Assembly (NCBI GenBank): GCA_005281725.1
Contig: SSBO01000009.1
Coordinates: 10,845,362-10,909,361 of the forward strand
Length of the DNA: 64,000 nucleotides
From: Wuchereria bancrofti
Taxonomy: Eukaryota; Nematoda; Chromadorea; Rhabditida; Onchocercidae
Reading direction: 5' to 3'
The notes beneath the pieces were generated by a model. That model saw nothing but the letters and a program-made list of their open reading frames with translations. It was not told the origin of the DNA and searched no databases. The stretch's first letter is position 1. Each line of letters begins with the position of its first letter. The translations under genes and the position numbers were made by a program. Shown here in pieces: positions 51,145 to 64,000 of this stretch.

Positions 51145-52550
51145 TTCAATGCTCTGTAAAAGTTTAAGCTATAAATATGTCATCAATTTAAATTATCAAA
51201 AAAATAATAAATCGCCGATAAATTAATTATTAGAAGTAGAGAATAATGATAAAAGATAAGCTTTTTCTCAAAAATTATTGTCAATAAGTATTTTTAATTT
51301 TAAAAATCAATAAATGTTAAAATTGCATTAACACAAAAAAAAAATCAAATTGATAATACACATACTTTTGAAGTTACTTACTGTTAATCAGCGTTATCAG
51401 CTAACTACTATAACTTAACCATTCATTGATTCTTATCTTTAACAATTGAACTATTTCTGTTTTTTGTTCAGTTTACCAAATTATTGAAATAATTGTTAGG
51501 ATCAAATAAATCAAGATAAAAAAGAGTGAAAGAGAGAGAGAGAGAAAGAAAGTGAAATGATTACCTAAATTTTGATTAATGATTAAAAACTAATTAGATG
51601 ACATAAACTTAAATTAATTAACAAAATACCAACGTAATTCATCATCCTTCTTATTTTACTTTCTCTTATTATCACAATTGCGCTTACTCAACTGCTTATG
51701 AAAACAGTAATTTGTCAAATGATATTAGAAATTAGAAATGCATGTTGAATTCATTTCATTTTTTGTTTAAAATTTTCATTCAATTTAGCTTAATTAGAAT
51801 ATTAAATAAAAGAATATACTTATTATTTCATTTCTCACTTATAATAATAACAACAATACTTTAAGCAAGTTATTTCATTTTGATCGGTAATTCATTACTA
51901 ATGCATTACGAAAAGTTTATTAAGCAAACTGATAAATAAATTTACCTTTCAATCAATCAATCAATCAATTGAATTCTTTAAAAGTTTCACGTACGTCAAT
52001 TGTAAAATTTTCACGCATGTACAAATGCAATATGCTATTATGTTGTATTTCACATATATTAATAAATGATTTATATTATAAATATTTGGTATGAATGCAT
52101 ATAATTCAAACAATAAAATTTGACAATACATCAGAACAATTCAACAGATATTATAAAAAAAAAAAAAAAAATGGCAGTAAGAATAATTGTAGAATGAATT
52201 TAAAAAGTGAAAGTATACATTGAAGTTACCCTGTAATTTGATGACTAATTCTTTTCTTTATAAATATTTTAATAATTTTAAATTGAATTTTGATTCTCGC
52301 AAAAATATATGTAAGCTTCTATTACAATTTTGAAACTATAAAAATTCTATTATTAATTCGACATTTGTTTAGCTAATTTTACTGTATTTCACAAGAGAAT
52401 TTTATTTAATAGTATCATTGAAACTTTTTAATCAGTATAATTATCAACGTAATCTCAATCATTGATAATCAATCTTCTTTATTTATCTTTAGCTAATTCA
52501 TTTAATAGTTCTATTATTGATTGATCATTCTTATATTAAAATAGATTCAA
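51145..52550. other. Intergenic region, no gene seen
   Basis: AT-rich 1.4 kb between two same-strand genes; a short purine-rich GA run lies near 51525-51550. Any upstream exon of the LC8-like gene would be here, but none was recognised. Confidence 0.4.
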
Positions 52551-55500
52551 TCATTGCTCATGCCAAAGAGTAATTCTTTTATCATTTTCATTTAAAATTT
52601 TCATATTATCATTTATTTGAGTGTCTTGTTTAGATGGTATTATCTCTATCATATCCATTTCTGCTTCTGATTCCTTTTCTTTTTTCATTGTTTCTATTGT
52701 TGTTGTAACTATTTTCTTTGTATTGGTAGAATGATCGATGATCGGATGAGAAGTAAATATGGAAGGTAAAGTAGGTTGCACAGCTATTGTTAATGCCCAT
52801 TGTCCTTCAACAAATTCTGCTGGAATATGTTTCGAAAAATTTGATCCTTGATCTTCTAAAATTTAAATTTTTTTTTTGAACTTATAGTATTATGCATTAA
52901 TATATTGTTAATACATTATTCCTCGAAAATACTCTCTCCCATTTTTTTTTTAATTTGTAAAATTTTATGCGTAAATAAACAAATGCTGAATTGTTTATTT
53001 TGTTGGAATTCTTGAGACTAAAAATTTGATATAAAAATTAAAAGGAAAAAAAAATTTAGTAAGATTTAAAGAAGTAAAGATTAAACTGTTATAGTTGATT
53101 ATTAAACAGTTAGGAATGAAGTGTAAAACCAAAAATATATATGAACAAAAAAAAGAAAATGATACACGTGTGAACGTGAACGTAAACGTGAACTTACCAT
53201 TTTCAGTTTGTTGATCATATGCATAATTCTCATCTTCATAATCTTCAATGGTAACTAATTGCTTGTTTTGATCAGAATCATCAATTGATGATGGACTGGC
53301 ACTTATCGTTTCTGCAAAATGAGCATCCTGACGATCCGGAACGCGATCTGCAGCCACAACCATTTCAAACGGAAAACGTTCAGCATCCGGTTGTACCTGA
53401 CTACGATGCCAATTTCCTTCCCTAAGTGACTGATCGATTACACTTTGATCCATTTCGAGTTCAGTGTTAACAGGATTTGTTGGAATTTCCATTAGTTCAC
53501 TTACTAAAAATTTTAAGAATAACAGTATTCCGTATTAAATTCACGTCAAATTCAGATGTATTCCAATTAAGTTCACGTTTTTCACTATTTCCATTTATTC
53601 TCGAAGTTATGTGGGTGCACATATTGATCTTCAGAAGTAATTAAGAGTCTAATAAGAGAGGTTATTTTCATAGACTCTAACAAATCATATCATAAAGTTA
53701 ATAACAAACAACAAGAAAAAAAAAGAACAACCTGAGCAGTCATCAAGTTGAAACATTTTTCTTGAAGATTCATTGATAAAACTTATCATTATAAATAGTT
53801 ACTTTTTACTTACCTTGACCTTGCACCTGATATGAATTTGAAGAAGTTTGATAAGATGGCGTTTGTTGCTGACGTTGGGATTGAGCTGTATACGTTAACT
53901 GCTTTCCGTATTCTGAATCAAGTTCATTATCTCTCTCCGGTTCTTTCATCTGATCTGACCAATTTTGCCCTTGTAACTGTTGTTGTTGTTGCTGTTGTTG
54001 TTGTTGTTGCTGTTGTTGTTGTTGTTGTTTTTGTTGTTGTTGTTGTTGTTGTGCCCACCACCAATGTTGAGGCATTTTTGAAGTGGTTTTTAGTAGTTTT
54101 CGATTTTTTTCTAACTGTTTTAATTTTTCAAAATTTAAAAGTTTACGATGTTTTAACTTTGCACGCTTCATTTCTTCGGATGTTCTAAAATTTGCTGATG
54201 AAGATTCGTCAAAGGATTGATCGTTTCCTGAATTTAAATATTGTTGCTGTTGTCGCCAAATCTCTCTGTCATCTATTCGTTCTTTTGGTATGCGATTTTG
54301 TGCTGATTGAAGAGTTTGCTGATATTGTTGTAATTCTTGTTGATATTTCATTGCTCGTTCATATTCATCACGACGACGTTGTTCTATAAGTCTATTACGT
54401 TCACGTAAAGCTTCAGCACGTGCACGTTCATAAATTTGCATTTGTTTTGCACGAAGATATTCAGATGATTCAGTTGTTTGATCCATTCGAATTAAATTAT
54501 TTTGTGACATAATTTGACTATTTCTTGGTACTTCTTGTGATCTTGAATAACTGATTTCTCGTCCACGTGTCTCGTTAATTCTTACTTTTTCTAAGCGTTC
54601 TTGTGGCATTTGTAGACGTCCACGTTTTCGTATCATTATTTGGCTACGATATCTCTGTTTTGGTTCTTGTTTAAAACGATTTGAAATCATTCTCCAATAT
54701 TCAGATGGATTGTATCGTAGCAAATATTGATATCTTCTAGCCAATTGCGCACCATCATTTTGATCATTTCGTACATTCATTGCTTGCATTTTCTGAAATT
54801 ATTAAAAAATCATTAATATACATAAATTTTTTTTTTATATATCAAATTAAGTTGAATAATTTCTGTTATATTCCTCTTTTTTTTTTTTTTTGCAAAAAAT
54901 ACAACATTTATTTTGATCTGTTAAGCTACACTGATCACCTATTTATTTTTATTCAATCAACTAACTCAAATTCAAATTTCATCCCTCATTTTTTAATTTT
55001 GAATTATGAAAAAGTATTCTAATCAAGATGATTTATAGATTTTCATTTTCGATAATCACAACTTTTCGATAAAATTAACATCTGAGAAAATGTGAAGGTA
55101 TCTTACCTTTGTGGGTTGTTTTCTTTGATATTCTCTATCATTTTCACTCGGGGATCTTGCAAATAAATTAATGTACTGTCGTCCTTGTCGTGCTGGCATA
55201 GTCTCACTGAGCTGAAAAAGTTTAAAAAAAAAAAATTAAAATGAAAAAGACAGTTTTGTAAATCTTTAAAATAAAATTAAAAAATTATTCAACTTTGAGC
55301 TTGATCATCTTGGAATTTCACTATTTTTTTCTTTTTCGACAACTTCTTCATTTGATCTTTAACCTTCTATTTTAATCTATCTGTTTATTTCATTAGTTAA
55401 AAGAGAACTGTATTATAATTATGGAAGAAAACTTAAATTAAGAGAAAAATTTACACAATTCAGGAATAGAATTCAAACATGTATCAGCGAAAATTTTTTC

Positions 55501-57254
55501 TAGGAAAATATCAAATATTTTTAAGTTATGAAAAAAATTTCAAATTTCTTTCTTTCAAATCAAATATTCCATAATAAAATTACTTACACGATAAATTTGA
55601 TTACTTTTTGATTCAGGAATGAAACGCCGAAATGACATTTTGGTTTCGGAAGTGCGATTATCTGCATAAATTCCACAAATTGACATACAGTGCGCATAAG
55701 AGTAAAACATATTAGCATTTCCACCACATCCTGACCACCAACTAAAATTTTAATCCAATTTTTAGAACTTATAATGAATATTAAAATTTTGAAATTCTTA
55801 AATTTTTCAAAATAATGTAAAATATTTCGGAAAATTTTCAATACATTTTGCAATATTTTGTAAATTACTAATGAATAATATTTGAATTTTTTGCCAATTT
55901 CTACTAAATCAGAGAGTTCACAAATTTATAAATTACTTTAATCTATTTTAATCCAATTAGTTTTATCAATTTACTAAATAAGAAAATTCTAATTATGCAA
56001 ATAGTTTAATAATTGTTTGGATTTTTTTTATGATTATCTAAGAAATGAAATGAAATAAAAATTTTTTGAATATACCTACAAACACATTGTCGTATTCGCA
56101 TATCAAAATGCCAACGTTCAAAATTACCATCACAAGTACCTGGATCATGCGGTAAAATACATCGTCTACTAGGATCATCTAAAGATTGATACCTGCATGC
56201 TTGGCTACATTCTGCAATTAGATAAAACATCAATCATAAAAATGTAAACATTGATCATAGTTGATCAATTTACAGAAAGTTTTTAACATTAGAAAAAAAA
56301 AAAATTAAAAATGCAAAAATCAGCTTTTTTCTGAATATCTGATCTTTGATCATTATATGTAAATTATTAATAAATTGCAATAGTTTTTTCAAAAGAAAAG
56401 AAATTCTCTGAGAATTTCTCAAATTAATCTTCTCAATTAAGTAATTAAATTCTCCGAGAATTTAATGGATTAATTTTCCTAAAGTTTAAAAAAGTTTTAA
56501 ATTTGAGAACAAACATTAACAATAAATAAAAACACAAATAAACTTTGCTAAATTCAATTACAAATGAAATATTTTTGCTTCGTAAATTTTTTGTTTTCTT
56601 CGGTACTTTCAATCATTAGCTTCAAACAAATGCAAACGAAATTTGTTGAAACAAATTTTTAAAATGATGAAAATGTTAAAGGAATACTAATTTTCATATC
56701 ATTTCACTGATAAATATGATTATAAATAATAATAGATTACATAATGATTATCAAAAATTCAAAAATTCAGATAAAAATTCAGATATTATCAAAAAAATAG
56801 ATTCAAAAATTCAGCTATACTATGTAATAGTACTAATTTTCTTCTGATAGACTAATTTTAATTATTTAAAAGTATTACAAATTGCTATGCTATGTATATA
56901 TGAAAACTTGCATGAACTTGCATACTGCATTTCTGCACTACAAAAATTGCTTCATATACTTCTAATTGCAGTAATCAATTAATTGATATTTGTTAGAAAA
57001 AAAAAAAAACCTTCAAATGAATCAAAACGATTATCATTGCCCTCACAACCACCGTAGTGAAATTCTCGACATCGATGTGCGTATCGATCATAGTACCATT
57101 TTGTTGTAAATCCGCGATCTTCACAAGTACCTCGATTAGGATACTGATTACAACGAACATTTTCTAGCATTTCTTGACTATCAGTACATTTTATTAACAT
57201 AAATAGAATTGCACTTTTGAATATTATTTCCAATTTATTATTAAAATTATCCAT
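52551..57254 (-). CDS. Secreted two-Kunitz-domain protein with long Gln-rich tail
   Basis: Seven minus-strand exons (57011-57254, 56076-56211, 55588-55741, 55107-55211, 53814-54792, 53198-53503, 52551-52855) give about 742 residues. An N-terminal signal peptide (IIFKSAILFMLIKCTDSQ) precedes two Kunitz domains. The first has NRGTCEDRGFTTKWYYDRYA and FHYGGCEGNDNRF with all six cysteines; the second has DPGTCDGNFERWHFDMR and CSWWSGCGGNANMF. Both have an acidic residue at the P1 position after the second cysteine (Glu, Asp), so trypsin-like inhibition is unlikely. The large fifth exon is Arg/Gln-rich, with a predicted coiled coil and a run of about 26 Gln broken by one Lys (about 53979-54055). 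The last exons are acidic and Ser/Thr-rich. An acceptor TTTCAG lies 3 bases before the ATG. It is most likely an extracellular matrix or cuticle-associated protein; family not pinned down. Confidence 0.85.
53979..54055 (-). repeat. CAA/CAG polyglutamine tract
   Basis: Trinucleotide run in the large exon of the Kunitz gene, mostly CAA with scattered CAG and one AAA, encoding about 26 Gln and one Lys. Mixed codons suggest selection on the protein as well as slippage. Confidence 0.9.
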
Positions 57255-60200
57255 TATCTGAAATATGTAATAGTTAGATAAAATTTTATATGAATAAAGT
57301 TCATATAGTAAAGTATCGTTTCAATTTATCATCATAAATTTAAAAATGATGAGAGAAAAGAAAAGACCGAAGAATAAGCATAAATAATATTTTTGCTTAT
57401 TCTTATTGAATGTCAAAAAAAAAATAAGTAATTTTTTTTTACGGATTTACATAACATTTAAATGATAATATTCTATCAATTTTAAAATTTTTGCAAAGCG
57501 AATTTCTTTAATTGCAAAAAAAATGCAAAAATTATCTTTTTTTTTTAAATTTTTTTTTTTTTATAATTTTTTTTATTCTTATAAAATTGTTTCTTTTCTT
57601 AAAAAAATTAATTTTAAAAATACAAAAAACAAATTTTAGAATGACCAAAACTTTAAAAATTAAATGTGTGTAAAATTATATTTCAAATTCTAAGCTTACT
57701 GTTCAGGAAGGAGGAGGAGATAAAGGGAAGATACTGGCAGAATTTTATGTCAACATATGCTGTGGAAGTACTTTTTAACTTTTATAAGTTCAAGAAGAAA
57801 TAACACCAATCATTCATTGCAAACCAGACAATAGTAAATTGAAATTTACTTTTTTTTTTCCTTGGAATTGTCATTACTATTGTCTATCAAATTGATAAAT
57901 TACTATGACTTATCTTTCCAACGTTTGAATTCACAGTTTATCAACTAATATATATTATACCTTCTTTTTTTTCATTTCTTATAAACATAAACTTTAATTG
58001 AATTATCCAATATAATTTCTGAAGAAATAATTTTTACAATTAATAAATTGTTTATGCGTTTATCTAAGGCAAAATTATTAGTTAAATTATTTAATTATCG
58101 GAAGTTAAAATTCTAAAAGTTAACACAATTAATGGATTTACCATTAAGATTGGATGATATTATGTGAAAGATTTCCGTGAATTTTATTGTTACGAACGAA
58201 GTTTTTTCAATTAAATTTATCAATTTTTTATTTCATATCTAACCTGTCAAGAAGTTATAATGGAAAAAATGAATGATTGAATAGTTGAACTAAACAAAAT
58301 GATTTGAAGAAAAAAAGTAACTTTCAATTTTATTAGATGAGTAATATTTTTGGTATTCAACATAAAATCAAGAAGAATAAAATTAATTATGATTTAAAAT
58401 ATGATCTTTGAATTTAAGTGTAAAATCCACATCAAATAACCTGGAAATTTCAAAGTTCATTGCAAAAATTTCAATTAATTCAATTGAAAGTATCAATTGA
58501 AAATAATTAATGAATTTCAATTGTAATTTCATTGCAAACATTTTACAAACATTTCAAGTACAAAACATAAAATTTAATGTTTAAAAAAACAACCTACAAA
58601 TTGTAATAAAGTTTCAATTGTTTAAAAAGTTTCACCCAGGAAAAGAAAGGAAAGAATAGGGAAGGAAACAAAACAAAACAAAAAAAAAAAATTGCTTATC
58701 CCGTGGAATGGAATGGCTTTATCAGACATATTGCGGATTACGTTATCGAACAGCTGCTAAATTGCAATTTCAAAAAGTACGCTCGATCAATTTACTAAAT
58801 AATGATATTTGCAAAAGTCACTAATTTTAATCTTAAAAGTAATTAATTACAGATATCAAAAACGATAAATTCTGGTATAGATCGATTGGAAATGATTAAC
58901 AATGCCAATATTTTAACATAATAAAAGATAACTTTGTATTATTGTAAGAAAAAAAAAACAAAAAATTAATTCTTCGCTCAATTATTTATTAGCTTAAAAA
59001 TATAAAAAAAAAAAAAAAAGAAAATGAAAAAAGTGTGGAATGTGATTTATGCAAATAAATGTTGATATAGATTATCGCAATAATTGCACTCTATAGAAAA
59101 TATCTTTTAAAAATTTCAAGAATTTGAAAACAAAGAAAAAAAAGGAGGAAAAAAATATGACATTAATTATCAAATAATTATTTCAATTGTCAACAAAATA
59201 TATATACTTAATTACTCAATAAGAATTGGATAACTTTTTGTTGTTAGTTTAAATTTTTTTGTAAACAAACCTGAAAATGACACACAAAAAAAATGTATCT
59301 AATTGTAATGAATGAATAAGAAATATAATTACAATTTGCTGCTATCGTTTTTATCACTGATATTACAATTACTATCAATAATATTGTTAGTGTAGCAATT
59401 TGTTAAAATAAAAAATATATATACAAGTTAACACAAATTCGATAATTTTTTTTTTATTAGATCAATTTTTGCTTAAAATTTGATATTATCAAGCTTGGTG
59501 TTACTTTCAAATGATGATAATATGTTCATGATTTATCTGTAAGTTGTGAAATAAAATGTTGAAAATATCGCATAATTTATTATTGTTCAGAAAAATAGAT
59601 CTAATAACGGAAAATTTCATTCATTTATTGAATAAAACTAAATAAATATTTGAGGTGTAGAATGGATATGATAAATCTCTTAATGATTATTATGCTAATT
59701 AGAGCAATACATTAATATAATCTGACTACACCAGCAAATCTCATAGATTTTAAGTGTTATTACTTGATACTAAGTCTATGAAAATCTATAAACCATTCTT
59801 TATATATGATAGCACAAATCATAAATGGAAAATATTTGTTTAATTAGACGAAGTTGTAATTAGTTAGTAGTTGTTTTGTTAGTTTTAGATGATTTATAAA
59901 TTTGAAATCCTGTTTCGTCGTAAGTTTATTTGCAGATGAAAATGAGATATTTAAATATTCTTATTCTAATCTTCAAAAGTGTATAAGATGAAACGAAATC
60001 ATTGCTTACAATTATCCTATTTCACTAATAGCATCTCTAAATTTTAAGTATCTTCCACCAATTTATTTTACCGTAAAGCATCCATTTAATGCCAATGTTC
60101 TGTTTACTTTCTTTTATCTTTGTAAAGTTGGCGAAAAATGTTAAATATGGAAACTGTTTTCGTTTCATCATTATTCTATTTCTATTTAGACAAATACAAA

Positions 60201-60696
60201 AATTATACATAAAACATTCAAAGCTCAGTCAAGTTTTATGAAGTGTATAACTCATATATTTCACAAAATTTTAAGCGACATTATACCAGAAAAAAAAAAC
60301 CCCACTATTTTGTTTGCAATTTTTTTTTTCATAGTATTCATAGTCATTATTTTTCCATTTCTTCATAGTTATTAGTTTTTTGTGATGCTATCAGTGCCAA
60401 ACAGTGATGATAATATCTTCAGTTACTCCAATTCTGATCATAAACAAGGTATATGGTATGCGGAATAATCACTTTCTTTGTAGATACTATCGGAAGGTAT
60501 GAGATGCCCGTCTTTGCTAACAAACAGAGTAGACGAACAGTCCTGGTTATTAAATTTCTGACAATTTGAAATTTTTGAACTGTTTATAAAACAAGTCTTA
60601 CTACTAAAATTTTATTTCTCTTCTGTTGGATTTATTACAATACACTAAGCTTGACTAAATATGATACAGCTATAAACAGTATTGAATATTCTGCTG
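57255..60696. other. Long intergenic region, no gene seen
   Basis: The largest gene-free stretch (3.4 kb), AT-rich with many A and T runs. It lies upstream of the Kunitz gene and downstream of ATG5 (same strand) and would contain the Kunitz gene's promoter and possibly 5' UTR exons. No ORF with credible composition and no RNA fold was recognised. Confidence 0.45.
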
Positions 60697-62690
60697 TTAT
60701 GTTGAAGGTGGGAGAACGACAACATGAATGAAATTATCAAGATATGAAAAGTTCTGTACCATCCAAATAAGTGGGGTTGTTGGGGGTATTTTAATACCAT
60801 GAGAGATCACGGGTAACTGAGTGTCAATATTTACAGCTTTGAGTGCATCAGCAATAGTACGTGCTTGATCTGACTCGTCAAAAGGCGTAATTAGTGGTTG
60901 TTGAAAAGAACGGTCGACCTAAAAGGATAAATTTTGTGAGAAAACAATTAACCAAAAACCAGAAAACAGCTCATGAAACTATAGAGAGATCAAAGAGAAT
61001 CAATAAAGCTACGTCAGCTTTTTATCGGTACTATTTGCAGCCTAGAATGATACAACAAATTTTAAGATGCTCTCATTATTTCATCCTTCACTGTATATTT
61101 TCAGTTCATTTCAACATTTACTGTTTAATCTGCACTTACAGGTAAGCTAGCTAGCTAGCAAGCAAGACTACATAAGAAATATGAAACTATTCGAAGAATT
61201 CGAAAAAAAAGGATCAGTGCTACCTGATAAATACGAATAGGAACATGTAGTATGGGTTCACTTTCACTAGCTTCCATCAATTTCTTATTTATAGCCCAAA
61301 ATTCATCAAATTTGTCTGCAATAAGTAAGACAATCAAACAAATAACTCTGATAAATTGATATCATAAAGTGATCAAACAACCCACAATATAGATTTCGTT
61401 CTGTGGAATTGGGAGGATGACTTAACGATCACTATTTCTTCTTCCACTCCCTTTTTGCTCCCAAACTACTAGTAAATATTGTTTAAAAAGAAGAGCAAAT
61501 AATAAAACAAAGTTGCAAAGATCAAAAATAACTGACCATGCAGTATACTGTTCCATAATTGTCGATGTTCATCAACCTTCATTGAATTGACTACCCTAGC
61601 TTTATGCTTCAGTTGATCAGCTTCCTTAACTGACTGAATGTATGAGCTTTCCAAGTCGTTGCCCCTGAATCGCATCACTTCCTTTGGAGAGTCCTGACGT
61701 AAGCCATGAGATGAAGTGACTGTCAACAACACATTTTCTTTTGCCAATTTGTTTCCATTGCAGAGAACTTAATTACATAGACCGAAATACGGGGATATTA
61801 GTAAGTAGACCAGAACTGCCATAAGATGGATCTCCTAGAAATACAAAAAAGACAGCAAACCTTGGTTTTCAGCACAATAGTCCACGGTAAAAGATCATCC
61901 GTTTTCAATAAATCAAACAAGACACCTACTGGATAATGCCTAAAATTATCAATATGAACTCCAGCTGTTAAAGTGCCAAAAATTCATATTTCGTCCTAAA
62001 TAACATTGAAAAATCATTCAAACTGAGTGATAATATAAATACGAGTGCAATCCATATCAAAACTAATGAATTATATTCCAAATTACAGATGTAAGACTTT
62101 TAGAGAAAAGAAAAATAAACAAATACCATTTCAATGGCTTAGTGTTATACCGTAGCCATACTGAATCCGCATCAAAATGGTCAACAATGGCCACAAAATA
62201 CTGTAACACCCGTGGTAAAATTAGAGGAAAATAAGTCATGCCTGGAACCATAATCTGAAAATAAATAAAAAAGTTTACCACTTCTGAAAAACAATGAAAT
62301 TGCATAACTTATAAAGATGATAACTGCTTCATCTGCTATGCTACCAAATATACTAATGTAGACCACATATTCAATTTCTTACTGGTGTCTTGTTACAGTA
62401 TACTTCAGTGACGATTATATTTTAAAATATACTGCACTAGAAATGCACCATTTTACGACGAACAGTAGATAGCATCAAAGGAATGATGTATTGGTAGTAG
62501 GTAATAAGTACATTTCAAAACTTTTCGTGCAAAACTATATTTTAAACGTAAATCCGAGGTTTAAGGAAAAGGCAAAACTAACACAGAATGGTTTGGCTGA
62601 ACACTGGATGAATTCCAGCTTATCAAGAACAAATTGCACCGGAATACGACCATCCCATAATTTCCGTATAACCTCATAATCCTGTATCAT
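60697..62690 (-). CDS. ATG5: Autophagy protein ATG5
   Basis: ATG5 is joined to ATG12 and, with ATG16, directs lipidation of LC3/ATG8 on the growing autophagosome. Six minus-strand exons (62583-62690, 62127-62254, 61861-61939, 61537-61693, 61224-61315, 60697-60918) join in phase. The start MIQDYEVIRKLWDGRIPVQF matches the family; then LPRVLQYFVAI, the PLKWHYPVGVLFDLL motif, and SVKEADQLKHKARVVNSMK, which contains the Lys equivalent to human Lys130 that accepts ATG12. DKFDEFWAINKKLMEASESE and PIRIYQ follow, and the last exon ends with the FHISIIP-equivalent NFIHVVVLP. An acceptor lies 5 bases upstream of the ATG, suggesting trans-splicing. Length (about 256 residues) is typical. The intron between exons 4 and 5 splits the ILH/DKFDEFW segment. 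Confidence 0.95.
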
Positions 62691-64000
62691 CGGTCCTGGA
62701 AAAGCGACATATCAAACAACGAAATAAGATCGCTAAAGTCAATAACTGATATGTATTTCAAATTAATTCCTGATCCGTCTGCTATCTTTTTTACGAATCT
62801 AGATGTAACTATACATTATACATCTACGACATTTGCCTTTTCACTAACTGAAGTAACTTAAAGTAAATCCTTTAAATAAGATACCTGACATGGAAATAAA
62901 CAACCCACATAGAGAGTACGACCTAAAATCGCAGTCAATTGAACTGATGCTACACCTCACAAATCATGTATCAAATGCGAGTATAACATAACCTGGAAAA
63001 CAATTGTATTGTGTCACCATGACTGGGTTATGATGCAAACATTTATCCAATTGTTTCTTGTTACGATAAAAGAATAATCTACGTCTAATCTTATTTTTGA
63101 GATCAATTGCATTTGGATAGTTTTAAAATAAAATTAATTAACTACTTAAAAAGGTAACAAAGATGCAGATAATTTCATTATTTCCCTAATTAATTATGAT
63201 TACATTTAATCATTCTATCATTTTACGCTATCAAACATTATGCAATTAAATTTATACTAAAAATATTGCTATTTGCCAATTAAATTACTTTAATTACTAT
63301 TAAATATTTTTTTTAGTTTCATGAGATTTTAAACTTATATATGTATATATTTGGCAATTTCAAACAGTTCTAATCTTTTTATTTGCATTCTTTCTGATAA
63401 CATTCTCATTAATAATCATTCTTAATATTTATTATATTTTGTTATCAATATAGTAGTAGTGTAATCATAAGAGTTAACATCGAGTTAATTACCATCCATG
63501 ATAATTTCCGATTATTTTGATAAGAAATTCAAGAAAAAAATATTCCTTAAAAACTTTTACACCTTTATTTCAACTCTTTCTTCGTTCTTCAATTGTGTGT
63601 GTGTGTGTATGTGTGTGTTTGTGTATGTATGTGTATGTATGTGTGTATCTATGGATGAGATAAATGAGAAAATGTTTGAAATAACGTAATTGAAATTTTG
63701 TTTTTAAAAGTTGCGAAGACAGTAGTGTTCAAAAGTATTACAACAGCCAGACATTGGAATGTGCAATAATTATACACCTTTGCGATAAAATTTGTTCAAA
63801 CATTTTTGCATATAATTTTTAATTAATTTTTTTTTTAAAAAAAGAAGAAATTAAATTGCGAAAAAGAATGGAATAGTTTATCACATAATAGTAGAAGTTT
63901 CAAAAGTTGCATGAGAGTTCACATGAGATATTGCTATAGGATGAAAATTAGACAGGAAGACAAAAAGTTTTTTTTTTACTTCTTTATTCTTTTTTATTTT
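62691..64000. other. Upstream flank of ATG5 and window end, no gene seen
   Basis: AT-rich with a TG microsatellite at 63593-63649. Short plus-strand frames (62491-62679 overlapping ATG5 exon 1, and 63498-63689) are not supported. Confidence 0.45.
63593..63649. repeat. TG/TGTA microsatellite
   Basis: Imperfect TG repeat with interspersed TATG units, about 57 bp. Confidence 0.95.

Noticed and set aside
53711..53750. Small exon candidate between the Gln-rich exon and the next exon of the Kunitz gene
   Set aside because: Inserting it shifts the phase, while joining 53814 directly to 53503 keeps it.

Overview
The window looks like a chromosomal segment of a nematode, most probably a filarial or other spirurid worm. 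The reasons are an AT-rich sequence with many T/A runs, small genes cut into short exons by AT-rich introns, canonical AG acceptors lying only 3 to 17 bases upstream of several start codons (as expected for spliced-leader trans-splicing), and a mix of conserved animal housekeeping genes with nematode-type secreted proteins. No rRNA, tRNA, CRISPR or recognisable transposon was seen. Exon structures were built by hand by joining reading frames at GT/AG sites with matching phase, so individual splice sites are predictions.

Layout, left part. The edge holds a partial unidentified minus-strand gene (1-262) and a possible degenerate p24/TMED-like fragment with an in-frame stop (436-762). Two tandem phosphohistidine-phosphatase (PHPT1/janus) genes with identical exon architecture follow (1492-4045). 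Next come a minus-strand secreted protein made of four helical repeats (4998-7560), mitochondrial ribosomal protein mL48 (9502-11144), a GC-rich island that can fold as a structured RNA (12080-12330), ESCRT-I subunit VPS37 with a non-canonical intron (12741-14702) and a small membrane or secreted ORF (14882-15142).

Centre. The large Elongator scaffold gene ELP1 runs on the plus strand (15371-25012). It converges on WDR74 (25431-28873), which lies 381 bp downstream of ribosomal protein eL20/RPL18A (29255-30495) in the same direction and may share an operon with it. CCDC97 (31422-33526, plus) converges on a divergent Bax-inhibitor-1-like membrane protein (33757-35800, minus). UMP synthase (37589-41519) and an ABHD17-like depalmitoylase with an unusual N-terminal extension (42862-46539) follow on the plus strand.

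Right part. A small secreted cysteine-rich protein (47702-49049, plus), an LC8-like dynein light chain lacking the usual first strand (50890-51144, minus), a 742-residue secreted protein with two Kunitz domains and a glutamine-rich tail (52551-57254, minus) and autophagy factor ATG5 (60697-62690, minus). Gaps between genes are AT-rich and mostly featureless.

Most genes act independently: translation and ribosome assembly (eL20, mL48, WDR74), tRNA wobble modification (ELP1), membrane trafficking and degradation (VPS37, ATG5), pyrimidine synthesis (UMPS), protein dephosphorylation and depalmitoylation (PHPT1, ABHD17). The parts most likely to be lineage-specific are the secreted four-repeat protein, the secreted Cys-rich protein, the Kunitz/polyQ protein, the divergent BI-1-like protein and the structured GC-rich island.
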